Positions 8,250 to 18,103 of a stretch of 64,000 bases of DNA are shown here, piece by piece. A model generated the notes under the pieces. The model ran no database searches. It saw only the letters and a program-made list of their open reading frames with translations, and was not told where the DNA came from. The stretch's first letter is position 1. Each line of letters begins with the position of its first letter. This DNA is from Hymenobacter actinosclerus. Lineage in GTDB: Bacteria; Bacteroidota; Bacteroidia; Cytophagales; Hymenobacteraceae. Location of the stretch: the NCBI RefSeq assembly GCF_900111515.1, contig NZ_FOHS01000001.1, forward strand, positions 1,123,419-1,187,418, written 5' to 3'. The position numbers were made by a program, and so were the translations under genes.

Positions 8250-8633
8250 ATGCACACTGCCTTACTATTTCTGGTTGGCTGGGCCGCTTTGCTTGGAGCC
8301 AGCCAAGCTGCCTCGGGGCCGCCTTGCCGGGTCTGGTTACAGGCTACGCCTCGTGGCAACATGCTGGAGCTGGTCGGTAATTGTAGTAGTCTGACCGGAG
8401 CCGCTGGCCACTACCGCTACGAGATGAGCCTAGAGCGGCAGGCTTCCGGTGGCCGCTCGACCAGCCAGCAAGGCGGCGAGTTCGACTTAGCCGCTGGTCA
8501 GTCAGTGGTGCTGTCCAGCACGCAAGTAAACATCGATGGTCAAGCTACCTATGTTGGTCATTTACGCATCTTTGATGCGCACAATGTTTTGCTAGCGCAG
8601 GATTCCGTGCGCCATACGCCCGACAATAAGTAG
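8250..8633 (+). CDS. CsgH/CsgC-like curli chaperone
   Basis: This 127-residue secreted protein has a signal peptide ending near SQAAS. Two cysteines (PCRVW and GNCSS) and an alternating-strand body, HYRYEMSLERQASGG to YVGHLRIFDA, fit the small Ig-like CsgC/CsgH fold. Those proteins bind curlin in the periplasm and block premature amyloid formation. Position directly after two curlin genes supports the call. Sequence identity to well-studied members is low, so the assignment rests on fold pattern and context. Confidence 0.72.
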   Translation: MHTALLFLVGWAALLGASQAASGPPCRVWLQATPRGNMLELVGNCSSLTGAAGHYRYEMSLERQASGGRSTSQQGGEFDLAAGQSVVLSSTQVNIDGQATYVGHLRIFDAHNVLLAQDSVRHTPDNK

Positions 8634-8705
8634 CTTTAAGCGGACCGCCTCTGCCCAGCCGTACTGGGGCGCAGTAATACAGCCGCTTTTATTTTTCACT
8701 GCTCT

Positions 8706-10241
8706 ATGCTTTCATCCATGTTGCTTCCCACCCGCTTCCGAATGCTGTGGCTGTTGTTCGGCTTCTGTACACTATGGCTCACAAGCTGCGAGGATACAGC
8801 CGTTGAGCCCTTACTGTACGGCAAAGTAACCGGCACCGTGCGCGATGCCCGCAACAACCAACCGCTGGCCAACGTCTCCATCACCTCAACGCCGGCTACC
8901 TCTTCGGTGGTAACCGATAACCAAGGCAACTTTGAGTTGACAGGCGTACCCACCGGCCGCTTAACCATTGTGGCAACTAAAGCCGACTACCGCTCCGTAA
9001 CGGTAGCGGTAACGGTAGAGAACGAAGCCTCCGTGGCAGTAGCCGTTGTGCTAGAGCGAAACCTGTCGGGTACGCCGCCCAGCGCCCCGAACAGGCCCGC
9101 CCCGGCTGACCAGGCGACCGTACCTGGTCCTGATGTGAAGCTGGAGTGGCACCCCGTAGGGAATAGCCAGGGCGATTCGCTCCGCTACGATGTAGTGCTG
9201 TACCAGGGTACCAATGGCAGCGCCCGTAATCTGCTTACTAACAGTCGCGATACCACCGTGCGGGCTACGCAGCTAAGCTATAATACCGCATACTTCTGGC
9301 AGGTAACCGTGCGCAACACCAGCGGAGCATCGGCCCGCTCGCCGCTGTGGAGCTTCCGGACCGGACCGCAGCCCGACAACCGGTACCTGTTTGTGCGTAC
9401 TGAAAATGGCAACACCGACATTTATTCGAGCAACGAAACAGGGTCCACGCTTACGCGCCTGACTACCTCGGCCTTCGTCGAAGCCAACCCCCAGCTTAGC
9501 CCCAACCGCGACCGGATTGCTTACACCTCCAACGCAACGGGGCAATTTCAGCTGTATACCATGAACCGCGACGGCTCCGATGCGCGGCAGGTAACGTTGC
9601 AACCCGTAGATGGCTACTTCAATCAGGGAATCGGCTACCGCTGGTCGCCCGATGGCGGACAGCTCATTTATAGCAGCTACAACAAGCTCTACCGCATCAA
9701 CCGCGACGGTACCGGCCTAGTGCTTCTGGCCACCGCTCCGCCCGACCGCCACTTCCGCGAGATGGACTGGACGGGGCAGGGTAACCGCATTGTAGTCCAA
9801 ACGGTAGGCGTAAGCATCTACGATTCGGAGTTCTACCTGCTCAATACCGACGGTTCGAACTTCACTCAGTTGATCGGCAACCTGCCTGGCCGCCTCGATT
9901 CCCCTTCCTTTAGTGTCGACGGACAGCGTATTGTGTATACCCGCGACGTAGATGCCTTTAACGACGGGGCTGGCCGCCAGTTGAACGCGCACATCTTCAC
10001 GCAGAATCTCGACGGTAGCGGACAGATAGATGTTTCATCAGGCTCGGGTGGTACTGCTAATTCCACTAAGCCTCTCGGTTTCAACGACGTATTGCCGCAT
10101 TACTCGCCTGATGGAGCCCGCATAATCTTCGTGCAGGTAAATAACGTGGCGCAATCAGTACCAGAAATTTTCACTGTTGATCTGAACGGTCGTAATCGGG
10201 TCAGGCTGTTCGAAAACGCTACGATGCCCGACTGGAAATAG
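8706..10241 (+). CDS. Lipoprotein with CarboxypepD_reg-like, Fn3 and TolB-like beta-propeller domains
   Basis: This 511-residue lipoprotein is probably exposed at the outer membrane. The lipobox ends at LTSC. A carboxypeptidase-regulatory-like domain (GTVRDARNNQPLANVSI) covers about residues 38-120. A fibronectin type III-like domain containing YFWQVTVRNTSG follows to about 225. The remainder has PD40/TolB-type propeller repeats such as SPNRDRIAYTSN, SPDGGQLIYSS and SPDGARIIFVQ. It lies 72 bp after the CsgH-like gene in the same direction, so it may belong to the curli locus as a fibre-anchoring or receptor protein. That role is an inference. A 16-bp hairpin follows. Confidence 0.82.
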   Translation: MLSSMLLPTRFRMLWLLFGFCTLWLTSCEDTAVEPLLYGKVTGTVRDARNNQPLANVSITSTPATSSVVTDNQGNFELTGVPTGRLTIVATKADYRSVTVAVTVENEASVAVAVVLERNLSGTPPSAPNRPAPADQATVPGPDVKLEWHPVGNSQGDSLRYDVVLYQGTNGSARNLLTNSRDTTVRATQLSYNTAYFWQVTVRNTSGASARSPLWSFRTGPQPDNRYLFVRTENGNTDIYSSNETGSTLTRLTTSAFVEANPQLSPNRDRIAYTSNATGQFQLYTMNRDGSDARQVTLQPVDGYFNQGIGYRWSPDGGQLIYSSYNKLYRINRDGTGLVLLATAPPDRHFREMDWTGQGNRIVVQTVGVSIYDSEFYLLNTDGSNFTQLIGNLPGRLDSPSFSVDGQRIVYTRDVDAFNDGAGRQLNAHIFTQNLDGSGQIDVSSGSGGTANSTKPLGFNDVLPHYSPDGARIIFVQVNNVAQSVPEIFTVDLNGRNRVRLFENATMPDWK

Positions 10242-10262
10242 CAGACCGAAAAACCAGCGTAA

Positions 10263-10298
10263 ACCAGGACCGCCAGCAGCAATGCTGGCGGTCCTGGT
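10263..10298 (+). terminator. Hairpin ending the curli locus
   Basis: A perfect 16-bp stem with a GCAA loop starts 21 bp after the beta-propeller lipoprotein gene. No long T-run follows. It is the likely 3' boundary of the curli region. Confidence 0.65.
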
Positions 10299-10852
10299 GC
10301 GTTTATAGGTGCGCCATTAGTAGATATTGATAGCAGCGCAGTTCGTTTGCCATGTAGCGAACAAATAATGCTGTATATAAATCGTTATATAACAACTAGG
10401 ACATTTTATCGTGATTATATGGGGAAAGGTGCCTAGCTTTGTGGCTGTTAGGAGTGGGGTAGAGCCGAATGAGATAAGCATTAAGCTTCATTTATATTGT
10501 GAAATTCTAATAAATATAATGTAATGTTTTGACTAATAGGCATTTGAATTGATTCTTTGCACTGCCCCTCTTCAAGTGATATGCCTGATGCGCTACTGGT
10601 CAGTGTAATGCTTCGGTGCTGTATTACTAAGATCGGGGCGAAATGCGGGTTTCGAGGATATAAAAAATGTATGACAAGAACAGGGATAAATCATAGTCCT
10701 GCACAACATTAAACTCGTATAAAGCGTTGGCCAGCTCTTAGTAGGGGCGTTCCATTATAAAAGATGGCACGTTCGTTGCGCAAAATGTCCTTCGCATTTC
10801 AACCTGCTCTGAAAACAACTTCCTTTTTGTAAACAATCCGTTCACCATACTC
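10299..10852. other. AT-rich intergenic region upstream of the first T9SS cargo gene
   Basis: No gene is supported. An isolated TAGCTTTG (10434-10441) matches a -7 box but lacks a -33 element and lies about 410 bp from the next gene. I cannot place the promoter of the gene at 10853. The low GC and length suggest a regulatory region. Confidence 0.45.
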
Positions 10853-13800
10853 ATGAAAAAGAAATACTTACGCAACGTCAAGCCTGGTGCAGCCAGTCGC
10901 TTGTGGGCCTTGCTGGCCCTGCTTTGGTTTGCTCCGTTGCTGGGGCAGGCACAGAGTCTTACTTTCACTGCTCAAGACCCCAATCTTAATCCAGGAGCAA
11001 ACGGTTCTGCTAATCCGCAGTATTTTGGTCAAGTGGCTGTGGGCAACTCTTCGGCTTCTAAAGCTTACACAGTATCAGGTTCAGGCTTGGATGCTGGCGC
11101 CAAAGTAAGCATCATTATTCCTGGCGATTTTCAGGGTAGCACTAATAACAGCTCCTTTAGCACGAACACAATCATGTTTACTGCTGATGGTTCTGGCAAC
11201 TTAAATGCTACAACCCTCTACCTGCGTTTCTCTCCTACTACGGGGGCTGGCACTACCATTAACCGCTCGGTATTTGCTCAGACTGTTTTTGATGGTGATC
11301 CTATAACCTCTTCACCTACCGTGAGACTACGTGGTGATGCTGTTGTCGGCACGCCGACTATAACAGTAGATCCAACATCACTTTCTTTCAGTAGCCAGCA
11401 GATCAATAGCACCTCGGGCCCAATGCCGGTAACTGTTAGTGCTACCTCACTGAAGGCTCCTGTTACTGTCACGGCTCCAACTGGTTTTCAGGTGAGCTAC
11501 GACGGTAGCCCATATGGCACTACAGCCACAGTGCCGCAGGATGGAAACGGTGCGGTTACTAATGCGGTGGTAAATGTAGTATTTGCGCCAACTGCTGCTC
11601 AAAACTACGTGGGTAATGTCACGTTCGCCAGCACAGATGCTGCTACGCGCAATACCGGTGTTTCTGGCGTGGGCATATTGCCTCCCGCTTCCCTTTCTTC
11701 TACCCCCGCCTCGCTGAGCTTCCCAACGTTGCAGGCTGGTCAGATTTCGGAACCCCAAAACTTTACTGTTAATGGCAGCAATCTTACTTCTGTGGTAACC
11801 GTAACCGCCCCCGCGGGTTTCGAGATTCGGCTTGGTGCCAGCGGACCTTACTTCCAGTCGCTTACGCTGAATCCTAATAACAATCAACTCAACGCCAATC
11901 TGCAGGCTCGTTTCAAGCCTAACGCAGCGGGCAGCTACACCGGCAATATCACGGCCACTACTACCGGAAACGGTGGAGCTACCACCTCTGTGGCTGTGTC
12001 GGGTACTGGTACCCCCGTACCAACCGGGCCGTTTATCGTGGTCAGCCCAAATACCCTGGATTTTCAAACGGTTTCTGGTAGTGGCTCGGCTCAGACGCTA
12101 GCCTTCTCCATCAACGCTGCCAACCTGAAGGCTCCGCTTGTGCTAACGGCCTCTAACGGCAACATCGCATTTCGGGACGCCTCGGCTGGAGGGAGCTTTG
12201 TAAACGGGCCTCTCACTATTGCTCCTTCACCAGACGGCACAGTGTCATTGCGCGAGATTGAAGTGCGCCTTATTGCTCAGGTAGCTAGTGGTGTATTTAG
12301 CGGAACCATCACGGCATCAAGCGAAGATGCCACAGACCAGGTCGTAACAGTTTCGGCCAACAGCATCGGTGGTAACTCTACTATCAACGTTGACGGTGTA
12401 TTGGAGCAGTTCTCCACGGTACCAGGGGTAGCTTCCGCTGTACAGTCGTACGTCGTAACCGGTACTAATCTGTTGGAAGGGTTGCGGGTAGCAGCACCAG
12501 CGTCTTTTCAAGTCTCGCTCAGCCCTACTTTCGCGGGTGTTACGGGTACCGGAAACTCGTTTGTTATTCCCCAGATGCCGAATGGCGATGTGCCCAGAAC
12601 AACCGTATATGTGCGTTTTCTGCCCTCTTCGGCGCTCAGCATAACCTCAGTTATCCTTAACTCGAGCAGCCCTGCTATTTCGCAGGCCGTCTCGGTCAAT
12701 GGTACCAGCGAGCCGAGCATCCAGATTGCTAATCCCTTCGTGGAGGTAACCAAGGTAGTGCTCAACACCAAGTCAGCCTCGCAAGCCCTCAACATTAAGG
12801 CCGACCGAGTGTTGCAACCGATTACCATTTCCAGTCTGCAAATAGAGAACCCGCTGAACGTCAACAACACGCCGCAGTTCCAACTCTCGCTCGATAACGT
12901 GACGTTCAACAGCTTCGTGGTTCTGATGCCTAATACCTCGACCTACAAGGTCGATCAGCCCTTGTACGTGCGTTATGCTCCGACTTATCTGGGTACCGGT
13001 CAGGCAACGCTGCAATACCAAAGCAACGATTTCGCCGATAAGTCGACGCGGTCGATTGGAGCCAATGACCTGTTGTCGGGCAAGTCGATTGATGTGGAGC
13101 CTACCTTGCGTAGTAATGCTGTGGTAACGCGCAGTGGAGCCACGGCTACCGTTACGTTCAATCTGCCAGCCAACTATGCTGCGCTGGGCTACGGCGAGGG
13201 CCGCCTGATTGTGGCCAGTGAAGTGGCAAAACTTCCGGGCAACATTCGCCCTGAAGATGGTGTTCCGTACACAACGGGTAACCAGACCTATGGATCAGGA
13301 CCAGAGCTTACTTCGGGTTTCTTCGTAGTGTATTCCGGTTCCAATAACTCGATCGTTATCGACGGGTTGAACCCGGCAGTTACTTACTACTTCTACACGT
13401 TCGAATTCAACAATATCCAGAATAACCTGAATACGGCTGTACCCGGTGCTGAGAACTACCTCTCGCCGCCAGTGCCAAATGAGATTCCGGGTATTGTTGC
13501 CCCTGGTGAGCCTCCACTGCCCGTAACCTTGGTGTCGTTCTCGGCCAAGACCAGCGGTTCGCAGGTAGCTATCCGTTGGGAAACCGCTTCCGAGCTCAAC
13601 AACAAGCAATTTGAAGTAGAGCGCAGCCGCGACAGCCGCACGTTTGAAACCATTATCACTCGCGCCGGCCGAGGCACTACCAACGCTACTACCGTGTACA
13701 ACGAAGTAGACCGCAAGCCCCTGAACGGTTTGTCGTACTACCGCCTCAAGCAGGTTGATTTGGATGGCAAAACCAGCTACAGCACTATTGTACCGGTAAG

Positions 13801-14044
13801 CTTCCTCAAAGCCGGTGAAGCCGTGATGTATCCTAACCCGGTTACCGATCAGCTCACTATCACGCTGGATGGTGGTACCGAAGGTGTAGCGGCTACTATC
13901 ACCGACCTGTCGGGCCGTACCGTACGGACCCAGCAACTGCGCGCTGATGGCAAGCTGGATATGGCTAGCCTGCAGGCTGGCACCTATCTGGTAACCGTTG
14001 GTAACGGCAAAGCCAAGGTAACGCGCCGCATCGTGAAGCAATAG
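10853..14044 (+). CDS. Large secreted protein with Ig-like repeats and T9SS type A sorting domain
   Basis: This 1063-residue cell-surface or secreted protein has a signal peptide ending near GQAQS. The body carries about six repeats of the choice-of-anchor/Ig-like kind. They recur with P-x-S-L-S-F openings and TVTAPxGFxV strands, for example VTAPTGFQVSYDGSPYG and VTAPAGFEIRLGASGPY. A Reprolysin-like VTLVSFSAK segment precedes the C-terminal sorting domain YPNPVTDQLTI to GTYLVTVGNGKAKVTRRIVKQ. That domain directs export through the type IX system and cleavage by the PorU sortase. A terminator follows. The specific function is unknown; adhesion is plausible. Confidence 0.88.
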   Translation: MKKKYLRNVKPGAASRLWALLALLWFAPLLGQAQSLTFTAQDPNLNPGANGSANPQYFGQVAVGNSSASKAYTVSGSGLDAGAKVSIIIPGDFQGSTNNSSFSTNTIMFTADGSGNLNATTLYLRFSPTTGAGTTINRSVFAQTVFDGDPITSSPTVRLRGDAVVGTPTITVDPTSLSFSSQQINSTSGPMPVTVSATSLKAPVTVTAPTGFQVSYDGSPYGTTATVPQDGNGAVTNAVVNVVFAPTAAQNYVGNVTFASTDAATRNTGVSGVGILPPASLSSTPASLSFPTLQAGQISEPQNFTVNGSNLTSVVTVTAPAGFEIRLGASGPYFQSLTLNPNNNQLNANLQARFKPNAAGSYTGNITATTTGNGGATTSVAVSGTGTPVPTGPFIVVSPNTLDFQTVSGSGSAQTLAFSINAANLKAPLVLTASNGNIAFRDASAGGSFVNGPLTIAPSPDGTVSLREIEVRLIAQVASGVFSGTITASSEDATDQVVTVSANSIGGNSTINVDGVLEQFSTVPGVASAVQSYVVTGTNLLEGLRVAAPASFQVSLSPTFAGVTGTGNSFVIPQMPNGDVPRTTVYVRFLPSSALSITSVILNSSSPAISQAVSVNGTSEPSIQIANPFVEVTKVVLNTKSASQALNIKADRVLQPITISSLQIENPLNVNNTPQFQLSLDNVTFNSFVVLMPNTSTYKVDQPLYVRYAPTYLGTGQATLQYQSNDFADKSTRSIGANDLLSGKSIDVEPTLRSNAVVTRSGATATVTFNLPANYAALGYGEGRLIVASEVAKLPGNIRPEDGVPYTTGNQTYGSGPELTSGFFVVYSGSNNSIVIDGLNPAVTYYFYTFEFNNIQNNLNTAVPGAENYLSPPVPNEIPGIVAPGEPPLPVTLVSFSAKTSGSQVAIRWETASELNNKQFEVERSRDSRTFETIITRAGRGTTNATTVYNEVDRKPLNGLSYYRLKQVDLDGKTSYSTIVPVSFLKAGEAVMYPNPVTDQLTITLDGGTEGVAATITDLSGRTVRTQQLRADGKLDMASLQAGTYLVTVGNGKAKVTRRIVKQ

Positions 14045-14073
14045 CCCTCAAGGCACGCCGATCGGCCAAAAAG

Positions 14074-14106
14074 AAAAGCGCTTCCCGAAACGGGAGGCGC
14101 TTTTTT
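14074..14106 (+). terminator. Intrinsic terminator
   Basis: A 14-bp stem with one G-T pair and an AAA loop is followed by six T residues, 30 bp after the T9SS cargo gene. Confidence 0.88.
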
Positions 14107-14213
14107 GTTTTAAGCCATAATTTTTTTTGACTTTGTATGTAATAATAATATGAAAAATTAGTATAATTACCAAAGGAATAAGGGAGTTGGTCTTATATAT
14201 TCACTGCATTGCT

Positions 14214-17084
14214 ATGAAACTGTTCACTACTCTTCCTCTTGAACAAGTGCGCCGGAGAGTGCTACAGAAGGTGCTACAGGACTTACTACTCATCCTGTTG
14301 CTTCTATGCCCAGTAGTAGGATGGGCAGTGCCAGTGGATGCCGGTTGTACCAACACGCCAACTGGCAACGGCATGCGCCCCAATGCTGTAATAGAGGCTG
14401 TCATTGTGAGTAGCGTACACGAGGTGCTATGGTTTAAGGCCTCTCGGAATACCGAAAATCCGCCTAAGACGTTAGCACCACTTGCGGACTTAATGGAAGA
14501 CTTTGAAGTAGGTACGAAGGCTGGGTACGCCCAGGGAAATGTGAGTCTTGCCAGCGGCGAATGGACCTTTGCAGAGGCGCTTATCGCCAATGTGGGCGGG
14601 ACTGATAATGACTTGGGTAGTGGCAGCCGAACTTCGCGCATTCAAACAGGGGGATACCTAGCAATGAATTCCGATAAACCGAATGGTGCGGGCATAATTA
14701 CTCTAAAAGCAGCAGCATTTAGCAGCGATGCAGTGGCTAATCGGATGGCCACTTTCTGGGTGGAAGTATTTGATAACGGAGCCACAGTTGGACCGCCTGC
14801 CTACAGGAGTAGCGTGATGACAGTAGGCAGCGGTTTGCAGACATACACGTTTACGGTCAATGTGAGCGGGAGCATCCGGGTGAAAATTACTAGCCAGGAT
14901 AAAAGCAAAGACTTTCGATTCAATATCGATGATATTGCTATATCGTCTATTGGCAACCAAGCTGCCAACGCCTATACCTGGACGGGCCAGGGCAATGATG
15001 GCAGTTGGAGCAATTCTGCCAACTGGTCGCCTGCCCGCGCAGTCCCTGCGCCTACTGATGTTATAATATTTGACGGGACCGTTGCCAGTCCGGCAACTGT
15101 ATCACTCGATTTCACTGCTCCCACTCAGCTTATTGGACAGTTGCAATTGCGCAACTTGGTTAGCGTAGTCTTTCTGAATTCTGGCACTGCCCGTGCGCTC
15201 AGCCTTGACGGGGGGGTATCCGGTGACGACCTTACTGTTGGAGCCGGATCGGTGCTGACACTACGTGGGGGCAGCGGAGCCGAGATAGTGCTCAACGTAA
15301 CTGCCGGCGAAACAGCGCTTATTAACGGCCGGGTGGCTTCGGAAACAACTGGTACCGGGAGCGGCGCGGGCAACAGGCTAACGGGCCAGACTCCGGGGGC
15401 TATTGTGTTTGAAAAGAATTCCTTGTTTGAGGCCGAAGCAGGCGTTACCGGCAGTCCTTTCGGAAGCGTAGTTGCCAACCAGCAAGCAGTGTTATTCAAG
15501 GCCGGAGCAACCTTCCGGCAGGAAGGAGGGGGCAGTGCTTTTGGCTCAAATCAGACAAATCCCGCTGCTGTTTTTGAGATTGGCAGCACCTATCAGTTTG
15601 CTGCTTCCGGTAGTACGCCTTCTGTATCTGGACGGACCTACGGCACTCTCGAAATAAGCAATGGAAACACTACTCTGACAAACATGACTGGCTCTGCACC
15701 TCTGGTGATTCAAAATGATCTGAGGATTGGTACTAACGTGAAAGTGGGCCTGAATCTGACCGGCGGCATTCGTATTGGCGGCAACGTTGTGGTGGAGGCG
15801 GGGGGCACTTTGGACTTCGCCCCTACGAGCGTCAACACTATTACGCTCAATGGCATTCGGGAGCAACTACTTAATGCACCTAGCCCCATCCGGTTCGGCG
15901 CGCTGACTACACTTAGCCTCGATAATGCCGCCGGCGTTCGGCTCCAGGCCCCAATTGGGATAAGTGGAACGCTCAACCTGCAAAAAGGGGTATTAAACTC
16001 TTCGACCACGAACCTGCCCACGCTAGCGGCCACCACCACTGTGTCCGGTGGCAGCAGTAGTAGCTACGTGAGCGGGCCGGTAGCCCGGCAGTTGCCCGTT
16101 GGTACTACCACGGCGCAACTTTTCCCGATAGGCAAAGCCGGCAACTACCGCCCCGTTACCCTTCAGCCCATCCAGTCCGACCGCGAAACGCTGGTAACGG
16201 TAGAACAGCAGGAAGGGAAGGCAGCCCCCCTGGCTTTCAACGACGCCATTCAGCACGTGTCGCGGGTCCGGCGTTATGACATCAGTGCCTCACCGGCCCT
16301 GAATGCCACGCAGTTTATTGGTACTGTTACACTCAGTTTCACCTCCGACGATCAGGTAACCGACCCCACGGTGACTTCGTTGGTAGTAGCCCGCACCGAT
16401 GGCACCGGTTGGAACAGCCTGGGGCACTCGGCCAGTAGTGGTACAGCCGGTATCCCAACCGGCACGTTTGTAGCCGGTACGCTTACCTCGGCATCGTTTA
16501 TGGGGCTCGGAGATTTCCAGACCTATACCCTGGCCAGCACCGACCCCGATGCAACCGTTAACCCGCTGCCGGTACAATTGCTGAGTTTTGCCGCCGAACG
16601 TCAGGCCGCAACCGTCCGCATTCACTGGGCAACAGCAACAGAACTCAACAGCGCCAGCTTCGAAGTGCAGCGCTCGGCTACGGGGAAGGATTTTCGCACC
16701 ATTGCTACCCTGGCAGCGCAGGGTAACAGCACCAGCCGCCACGAGTACGCTGCCCTCGACCGACAGCCGTTGCCCGGGCTCAGCTACTACCGCCTGTGGC
16801 AACTGGACCTCGATGGCAAAGAGGCTTACTCGGCGGTGGTAAGCGTGGCCGCGCCGGGGGAGGTGCGTGCGTACCCGAACCCCGTGAAATCGGCCCTGAC
16901 GGTGGAGCTACCGACTGCGGGGGGGCGCTACCGCATTATCAGCCTGCTGGGAAGTGTACTTATGGCCGGAGAAATGCCCGCCAGCATGGCCGTACTTGAT
17001 ATGACCGGCCTACCGGCCGGCCTCTATCAACTGGAAATAACGACTCCGGCCGGGCGCGACATCCGCAAAATTATCAAGCAATAG
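14214..17084 (+). CDS. Large secreted protein with T9SS type A sorting domain
   Basis: This protein has about 956 residues when started at ATG 14214 (MKLFTTLPLEQV). A hydrophobic stretch LLLILLLLCPVVGWAVP is the signal sequence. The middle has a TWTGQGNDGSWSNSANWSP segment typical of filamentous surface proteins, then beta-helix-like repeats (GGIRIGGNVVVEAGGTLDF). The end has VQLLSFAAERQAATVRIHW followed by a T9SS type A domain from AYPNPVKSALTVEL to RDIRKIIKQ. It probably forms a surface or matrix protein. Its precise role is not recognisable. Confidence 0.86.
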   Translation: MKLFTTLPLEQVRRRVLQKVLQDLLLILLLLCPVVGWAVPVDAGCTNTPTGNGMRPNAVIEAVIVSSVHEVLWFKASRNTENPPKTLAPLADLMEDFEVGTKAGYAQGNVSLASGEWTFAEALIANVGGTDNDLGSGSRTSRIQTGGYLAMNSDKPNGAGIITLKAAAFSSDAVANRMATFWVEVFDNGATVGPPAYRSSVMTVGSGLQTYTFTVNVSGSIRVKITSQDKSKDFRFNIDDIAISSIGNQAANAYTWTGQGNDGSWSNSANWSPARAVPAPTDVIIFDGTVASPATVSLDFTAPTQLIGQLQLRNLVSVVFLNSGTARALSLDGGVSGDDLTVGAGSVLTLRGGSGAEIVLNVTAGETALINGRVASETTGTGSGAGNRLTGQTPGAIVFEKNSLFEAEAGVTGSPFGSVVANQQAVLFKAGATFRQEGGGSAFGSNQTNPAAVFEIGSTYQFAASGSTPSVSGRTYGTLEISNGNTTLTNMTGSAPLVIQNDLRIGTNVKVGLNLTGGIRIGGNVVVEAGGTLDFAPTSVNTITLNGIREQLLNAPSPIRFGALTTLSLDNAAGVRLQAPIGISGTLNLQKGVLNSSTTNLPTLAATTTVSGGSSSSYVSGPVARQLPVGTTTAQLFPIGKAGNYRPVTLQPIQSDRETLVTVEQQEGKAAPLAFNDAIQHVSRVRRYDISASPALNATQFIGTVTLSFTSDDQVTDPTVTSLVVARTDGTGWNSLGHSASSGTAGIPTGTFVAGTLTSASFMGLGDFQTYTLASTDPDATVNPLPVQLLSFAAERQAATVRIHWATATELNSASFEVQRSATGKDFRTIATLAAQGNSTSRHEYAALDRQPLPGLSYYRLWQLDLDGKEAYSAVVSVAAPGEVRAYPNPVKSALTVELPTAGGRYRIISLLGSVLMAGEMPASMAVLDMTGLPAGLYQLEITTPAGRDIRKIIKQ

Positions 17085-17113
17085 ATCTGACTGCCTATTG
17101 GCCCTAAGCCATG

Positions 17114-17149
17114 AAAAAAGGGTTCTACCAAGTGGTAGAACCCTTTTTG
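17114..17149. terminator. Bidirectional intrinsic terminator
   Basis: A strong stem is flanked by an A-run on one side and a T-run on the other, so it can end transcription in both directions. It sits between the convergent T9SS cargo gene and the iscA-type gene. Confidence 0.88.
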
Positions 17150-17175
17150 TATAGAGCAAAGCAGGCGTATGACCG

Positions 17176-17502
17176 CTATACCGAGAAACTCTCGCCGCAG
17201 CCGCAGGTGCGGGAAGCGTTGGGGTTATCGAAGTAGAAACCCTTGCCGTTGAGGCCGTCGGAGAAGTCGAGTTCGGTGCCGGCCAAGTAGAGGAAGCTTT
17301 TCATATCCACTACCACCTTCACGCCCTTGTCTTCAAACTCCTGGTCCATGGGCTTCACTTCGTTGTCGAAATCGAGCTTGTAGCTCAGGCCCGAGCAGCC
17401 GCCGCCGGCCACCGAGGCCCGCAGGCGGTAGGTTTCGTCGAGCTCGGCATCGTGCATGAGCTTCTCTACTTTCTCCTTGGCTTTATCCGAAACGGTAATC
17501 AT
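17176..17502 (-). CDS. Iron-sulfur cluster assembly A-type carrier (IscA/ErpA family)
   Basis: This 108-residue A-type carrier receives Fe-S clusters from the scaffold and passes them to target proteins. The three ligand cysteines are Cys36 in GGGCSGLSY and Cys100 and Cys102 in TCGCGESF. The length is standard. It lies downstream of iscU and iscS on the minus strand, so the three probably form one unit. The A-type subfamily (IscA, SufA or ErpA) is not resolved. Confidence 0.92.
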   Translation of the reverse strand: MITVSDKAKEKVEKLMHDAELDETYRLRASVAGGGCSGLSYKLDFDNEVKPMDQEFEDKGVKVVVDMKSFLYLAGTELDFSDGLNGKGFYFDNPNASRTCGCGESFSV

Positions 17503-17576
17503 GGCAGTAAGGCTTTAAAGCTGATGGTCGGGAAAGGCCAACCGCTGGTAGCTACAGGGCTGTCAGCCCGCAGTAG

Positions 17577-17993
17577 CTAGTGGTGCGACTTGGCCATTTC
17601 CAGCTCGGGCATCCCGTTTTTCACGCGGTAGTCGTTGATGGCCGACTTGATGGCGTCTTCGGCCAGCACCGAGCAGTGGATTTTAACGGGCGGCAGAGCC
17701 AGCTCCTCCACAATCTCCATGTTGTCGATGGCCAGGGCCTCGTCTACGGTCTTGCCCTTCAGCCACTCCGTTGCGAGCGACGAGGAGGCAATGGCCGAGC
17801 CGCAACCAAAGGTTTTGAATTTGGCATCGGTGATGGTATTGGTTGCCTCATCTACTTCGATTTGCAGACGCATGACGTCACCGCACTCGGGGGCGCCCAC
17901 GAGGCCGGTGCCCACGCTTTTTTTGCTTTTGTCCAGCGTGCCCACGTTGCGGGGGTTGCTGTAGTGGTCGATTACTTTATCGGAATAAGCCAT
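17577..17993 (-). CDS. iscU: Iron-sulfur cluster scaffold IscU
   Basis: IscU is the scaffold on which Fe-S clusters are built from sulfur supplied by IscS. The protein has 138 residues. The cluster-ligand cysteines are Cys37 (APECGDV), Cys64 (FGCGSAI) and Cys107 (IHCSVLAED). The chaperone-recognition LPPVK motif lies at 100-104. The neighbouring genes encode the sulfur donor and an A-type carrier. It is separated from iscS by a 110-bp inverted heptamer repeat, which may affect co-transcription. Confidence 0.95.
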   Translation of the reverse strand: MAYSDKVIDHYSNPRNVGTLDKSKKSVGTGLVGAPECGDVMRLQIEVDEATNTITDAKFKTFGCGSAIASSSLATEWLKGKTVDEALAIDNMEIVEELALPPVKIHCSVLAEDAIKSAINDYRVKNGMPELEMAKSHH

Positions 17994-17997
17994 TTTT

Positions 17998-18102
17998 TTG
18001 TCAATTAAGAATGTTGAATTATGAATTATGAATTAAGCAATGAATTGTACGAACGGCTTCAACGGCCAATGCATAATTCATAATTCTTAATTCATAATTA
18101 AC
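17998..18102. repeat. Inverted array of GAATTAT-type heptamers between iscS and iscU
   Basis: Tandem 7-bp words (GAATTAT type) on the left are mirrored on the right by their complement (ATAATTC type). A GC-richer centre lies between them. The whole gap could fold into one long AT-rich stem. Confidence 0.75.
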
Positions 18103-18103
18103 T

